This document shows positions 63,101 through 64,000 of a stretch of DNA of 64,000 nt, in pieces; the stretch's first letter is position 1; each line of letters begins with the position of its first letter. The stretch covers positions 248,001 through 312,000 of the forward strand of contig NZ_BFBB01000004.1 of NCBI RefSeq assembly GCF_003114855.1, read 5' to 3'. Both the position numbers and the translations under genes were made by a program. The notes under the pieces were generated by a model. That model made no database searches, had not been told where the DNA came from, and saw only the letters and a program-made list of their open reading frames with translations. Source of the DNA: Leptospira ryugenii. GTDB taxonomy: Bacteria > Spirochaetota > Leptospiria > Leptospirales > Leptospiraceae.

Positions 63101-64000
63101 TTTGAACAGAGATGATATCGTAGATAAACCTGCAGCACCCCATCTTCTAACTGGCTATGAAAACAATTTTCTTGTATACAATGGAGGGAATGCCCCAAGA
63201 TCCCAATTGAGTCGATCTGCAATCAATGGCAACCAAGGTACGGGGAAAATAGCGGACTCTGAAGGCTCTGGAGTTTTGGTATCCATACATTCAGATATCA
63301 TCAACCAAACACTCTATCATTTTTGGTGGAATGGTATTCTCAATTTAAAACTAGACCAAACATTCGCTGACCAAATCAAAGCCTTCAGAGGGGAAGGGGA
63401 TCGTTTGTTCCAAATCTTTCAAATTTTGTTAAAGGCAGATTCGATTTTGAAGGTTTTGGCACCTGGTCGCAATTCTCTTTACTTCAAAGATTCCGGCAAT
63501 ACGGTCCGTAAGATCCAAAACACGGATGATATTTTCTTTAAGGTAGAACCACTTTTACCCCCCAATGTAAAATTCTCAAACCCAAACCAGTCACAAACCA
63601 TAAACAATGCAAAACACCCACTTATGGATTTTGAATGGACTGATCTTTTGATAAAAATATATGGCAAACAAGGGAATGATGAATATTTATTAACTACTTT
63701 AAAGATTGGCATTTCCACCAAACTCTATTTTGGTGCTACAAAATTTACCTCGGGAGTGGCATGCACAGGATTGAATCCATCCAACTGTTCTGGTAGTGAA
63801 AATGATTTTTTCCAAGTCTCCTCAGTCCAATTGAATCTTTGTGATGATAACAATGAAACTGATCTTCAAAATGATTCGCTTCCTTCTCAATCCAGAAGAG
63901 TAGATTGTGATGCTCTGAGAACTGGTTTCAATGATGGAGATCAAAACAATGATCTAGATCTTTTTTATAGTTTAGAAGTTTTAGATTCAAATATTTACAA
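60138..64000 (+). CDS. Very large paralogous lipoprotein (cut by window edge)
   Basis: The ATG at 60138 overlaps the previous stop, and the frame is open to the right edge (at least 1287 codons), so the gene is partial at its 3' end. The signal FVLFLSLTIYC marks a lipoprotein. Residues about 105-215 form a choice-of-anchor D/HYDIN-like Ig domain (SRTIAPNQSLEFEIEFLPTE, GSLRILSDDP), followed by a Big_5-like domain (SIVIEFSHSMDRDTI). From about residue 700 it repeats the module of the upstream gene: LLSIGPFCRINWSW, LNGKRLRGTLRL, LPSYLPTPFNKTKLNLGVNL and SDIINQTLYHFWWNGILN. It probably acts with its paralog and the hydroxylase. Confidence 0.88.
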   Translation, partial: MKRVFVLFLSLTIYCSGSPGEKNQIAGLFESLFVSSSNQSSTVGVSSDFSNVTPPNATDVVIAANTSSLPSLTPNLDLSFISAPGGVPSLVREMKLEIDGNEYTNAAIFHFAEKAIGTNERKLAKIKNMGTDTITIVSAEVISPSNQFKFINLGAYSGSSSRTIAPNQSLEFEIEFLPTESGVKIGSLRILSDDPNLPEKILELKGTGAVAPSAIVMKQANVVSRFDSIVIEFSHSMDRDTICPANEPSNFFPNNQNNIRISKDLNVPSLSISGNCYWNTFRQLVIDPIESLEPNTRYYIQIPGGKLFGSNTELYCLRRLDESPCSNQKLIADFRTEPAFLFNVSIQPNLAIHPSPNGKAAIVNKNIVPQVIIQSSVSDLADADSIKVKKLINPPSSASVPWSANLNLSTLTDTTLRPTDGANTYYLEIKKDAKFYYRVFGFHYGNTATNPNEPIPSTARINIGNGNNGINVLGRLLERLFKSNGNMDSFTDNFRIGGKTFSDPIIEFTGTTENNCARIKPSSLVGIREGHILRGVSLPPNTFVRSIIQTGSLPAGDGCPNNSTFNSAPLLQLSRAANDGFGDTNSNLKITAGPDIGKVVSLTNGSNLINFDNTTDLYPGIFINHPNLPADTTLLSQQTANSWTMSNNSNATITNTTAVLGRTFMQNPKRTGTVLTGTDALGQSCLSNPNDFGVSKELNHLLSIGPFCRINWSWGGFIANGRSDVYVTNMTIENRTNTSPNDNLLVQLTPASGSSSAGQVNLNLNGKRLRGTLRLFMHSGGGLAGGLANGAIYDVDFVMSPSGGCNSGASFLNYDPSVNYHLAQASASINVPSTNGSIDLNILNPSSWQNNPNATDFKVTAWNSAICAYNVRTIKPGTFDSIIQAVLESVIPGIQWRVVQGVIRDTIQSVTPNILNALFYQLRKDTNANGIDINLPSYLPTPFNKTKLNLGVNLKQDTTNRIHADGLDLTAATFVNVCQKIDSNSTTCLNRDDIVDKPAAPHLLTGYENNFLVYNGGNAPRSQLSRSAINGNQGTGKIADSEGSGVLVSIHSDIINQTLYHFWWNGILNLKLDQTFADQIKAFRGEGDRLFQIFQILLKADSILKVLAPGRNSLYFKDSGNTVRKIQNTDDIFFKVEPLLPPNVKFSNPNQSQTINNAKHPLMDFEWTDLLIKIYGKQGNDEYLLTTLKIGISTKLYFGATKFTSGVACTGLNPSNCSGSENDFFQVSSVQLNLCDDNNETDLQNDSLPSQSRRVDCDALRTGFNDGDQNNDLDLFYSLEVLDSNIY

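Noticed and set aside
1..64000. CRISPR arrays, tRNA or rRNA genes, intact insertion sequences
   Set aside because: No regularly spaced short repeats, cloverleaf-like sequence or transposase motif was seen; the only tandem repeats are inside lipoprotein genes.

Overview
The window looks like chromosome from a free-living or saprophytic spirochaete of the genus Leptospira. This is an inference from gene content; no rRNA or marker gene is present to prove it. Pointers are moderate-to-low GC, many lipoproteins with relaxed spirochaetal lipoboxes (FLFC, LAFSC, LFHC, TLQC, IYC), several methyl-accepting chemotaxis proteins, DUF1566, delta-60-like and FG-GAP-like surface lipoproteins, and a photolyase. 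I found no tRNA, rRNA, CRISPR array, intact insertion sequence or prophage. Two short stretches are gene graveyards holding fragments of Crp/Fnr-type regulators and of a DUF4345 membrane protein.

Layout. 1-8.7 kb: the end of a chemotaxis receptor, a cysteine-rich ECF sigma factor with a lipoprotein, pseudogenes, an FMO-SDR pair with divergent TetR, a GAF/adenylate-cyclase-TetR pair, an RRM protein and DUF1499. 8.8-16.8 kb: ABA4-like and DUF1566 proteins, an AraC-DoxX-DinB-redoxin run, an ammonium transporter fused to a SpoIIE-type phosphatase, and small conserved proteins. 16.8-30 kb: two metallo-beta-lactamase-fold lipoproteins, a SulP transporter, a MerR pair with a textbook operator, propeller lipoproteins, a PcfJ protein, and a chemotaxis receptor overlapping an SCO-like gene. 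30-40 kb: Rrf2/DoxX, a NIT-domain receptor, a PAS histidine kinase, an arginine-deiminase-like enzyme behind an exact FNR-type box, a Crp/Fnr regulator, an atypical photolyase, and a TetR/outer-membrane-protein pair. 40-48 kb: a secreted metallopeptidase, membrane proteins, pirin, thioesterase and MarR with a 36-bp perfect palindrome. 48-52.5 kb: two lipoproteins built of tandem repeats. 52.6-64 kb: an AraC regulator, a membrane protein, and a three-gene unit at the right edge.

The most striking locus is 54.8-64 kb. A single polypeptide joins a plant-type 2Fe-2S ferredoxin, a ferredoxin-reductase-like FAD/NAD module and an AlkB-type membrane di-iron hydroxylase. It is followed within 6 bp by a large lipoprotein, whose stop overlaps the start of a second, paralogous lipoprotein that runs off the window. 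Both lipoproteins carry a shared module whose pattern resembles lipid-binding TULIP domains. I infer a self-contained system that captures and oxidises hydrophobic substrates (alkanes or lipids).

A second theme is local regulation: TetR (three), AraC (two), MerR, MarR, Rrf2 and Crp/Fnr genes mostly sit beside their likely targets, and several have visible palindromic operators over -35/-10 elements. A third theme is a common N-terminal tag, C-x6-N-x-[CG]-D, on five otherwise unrelated lipoproteins.
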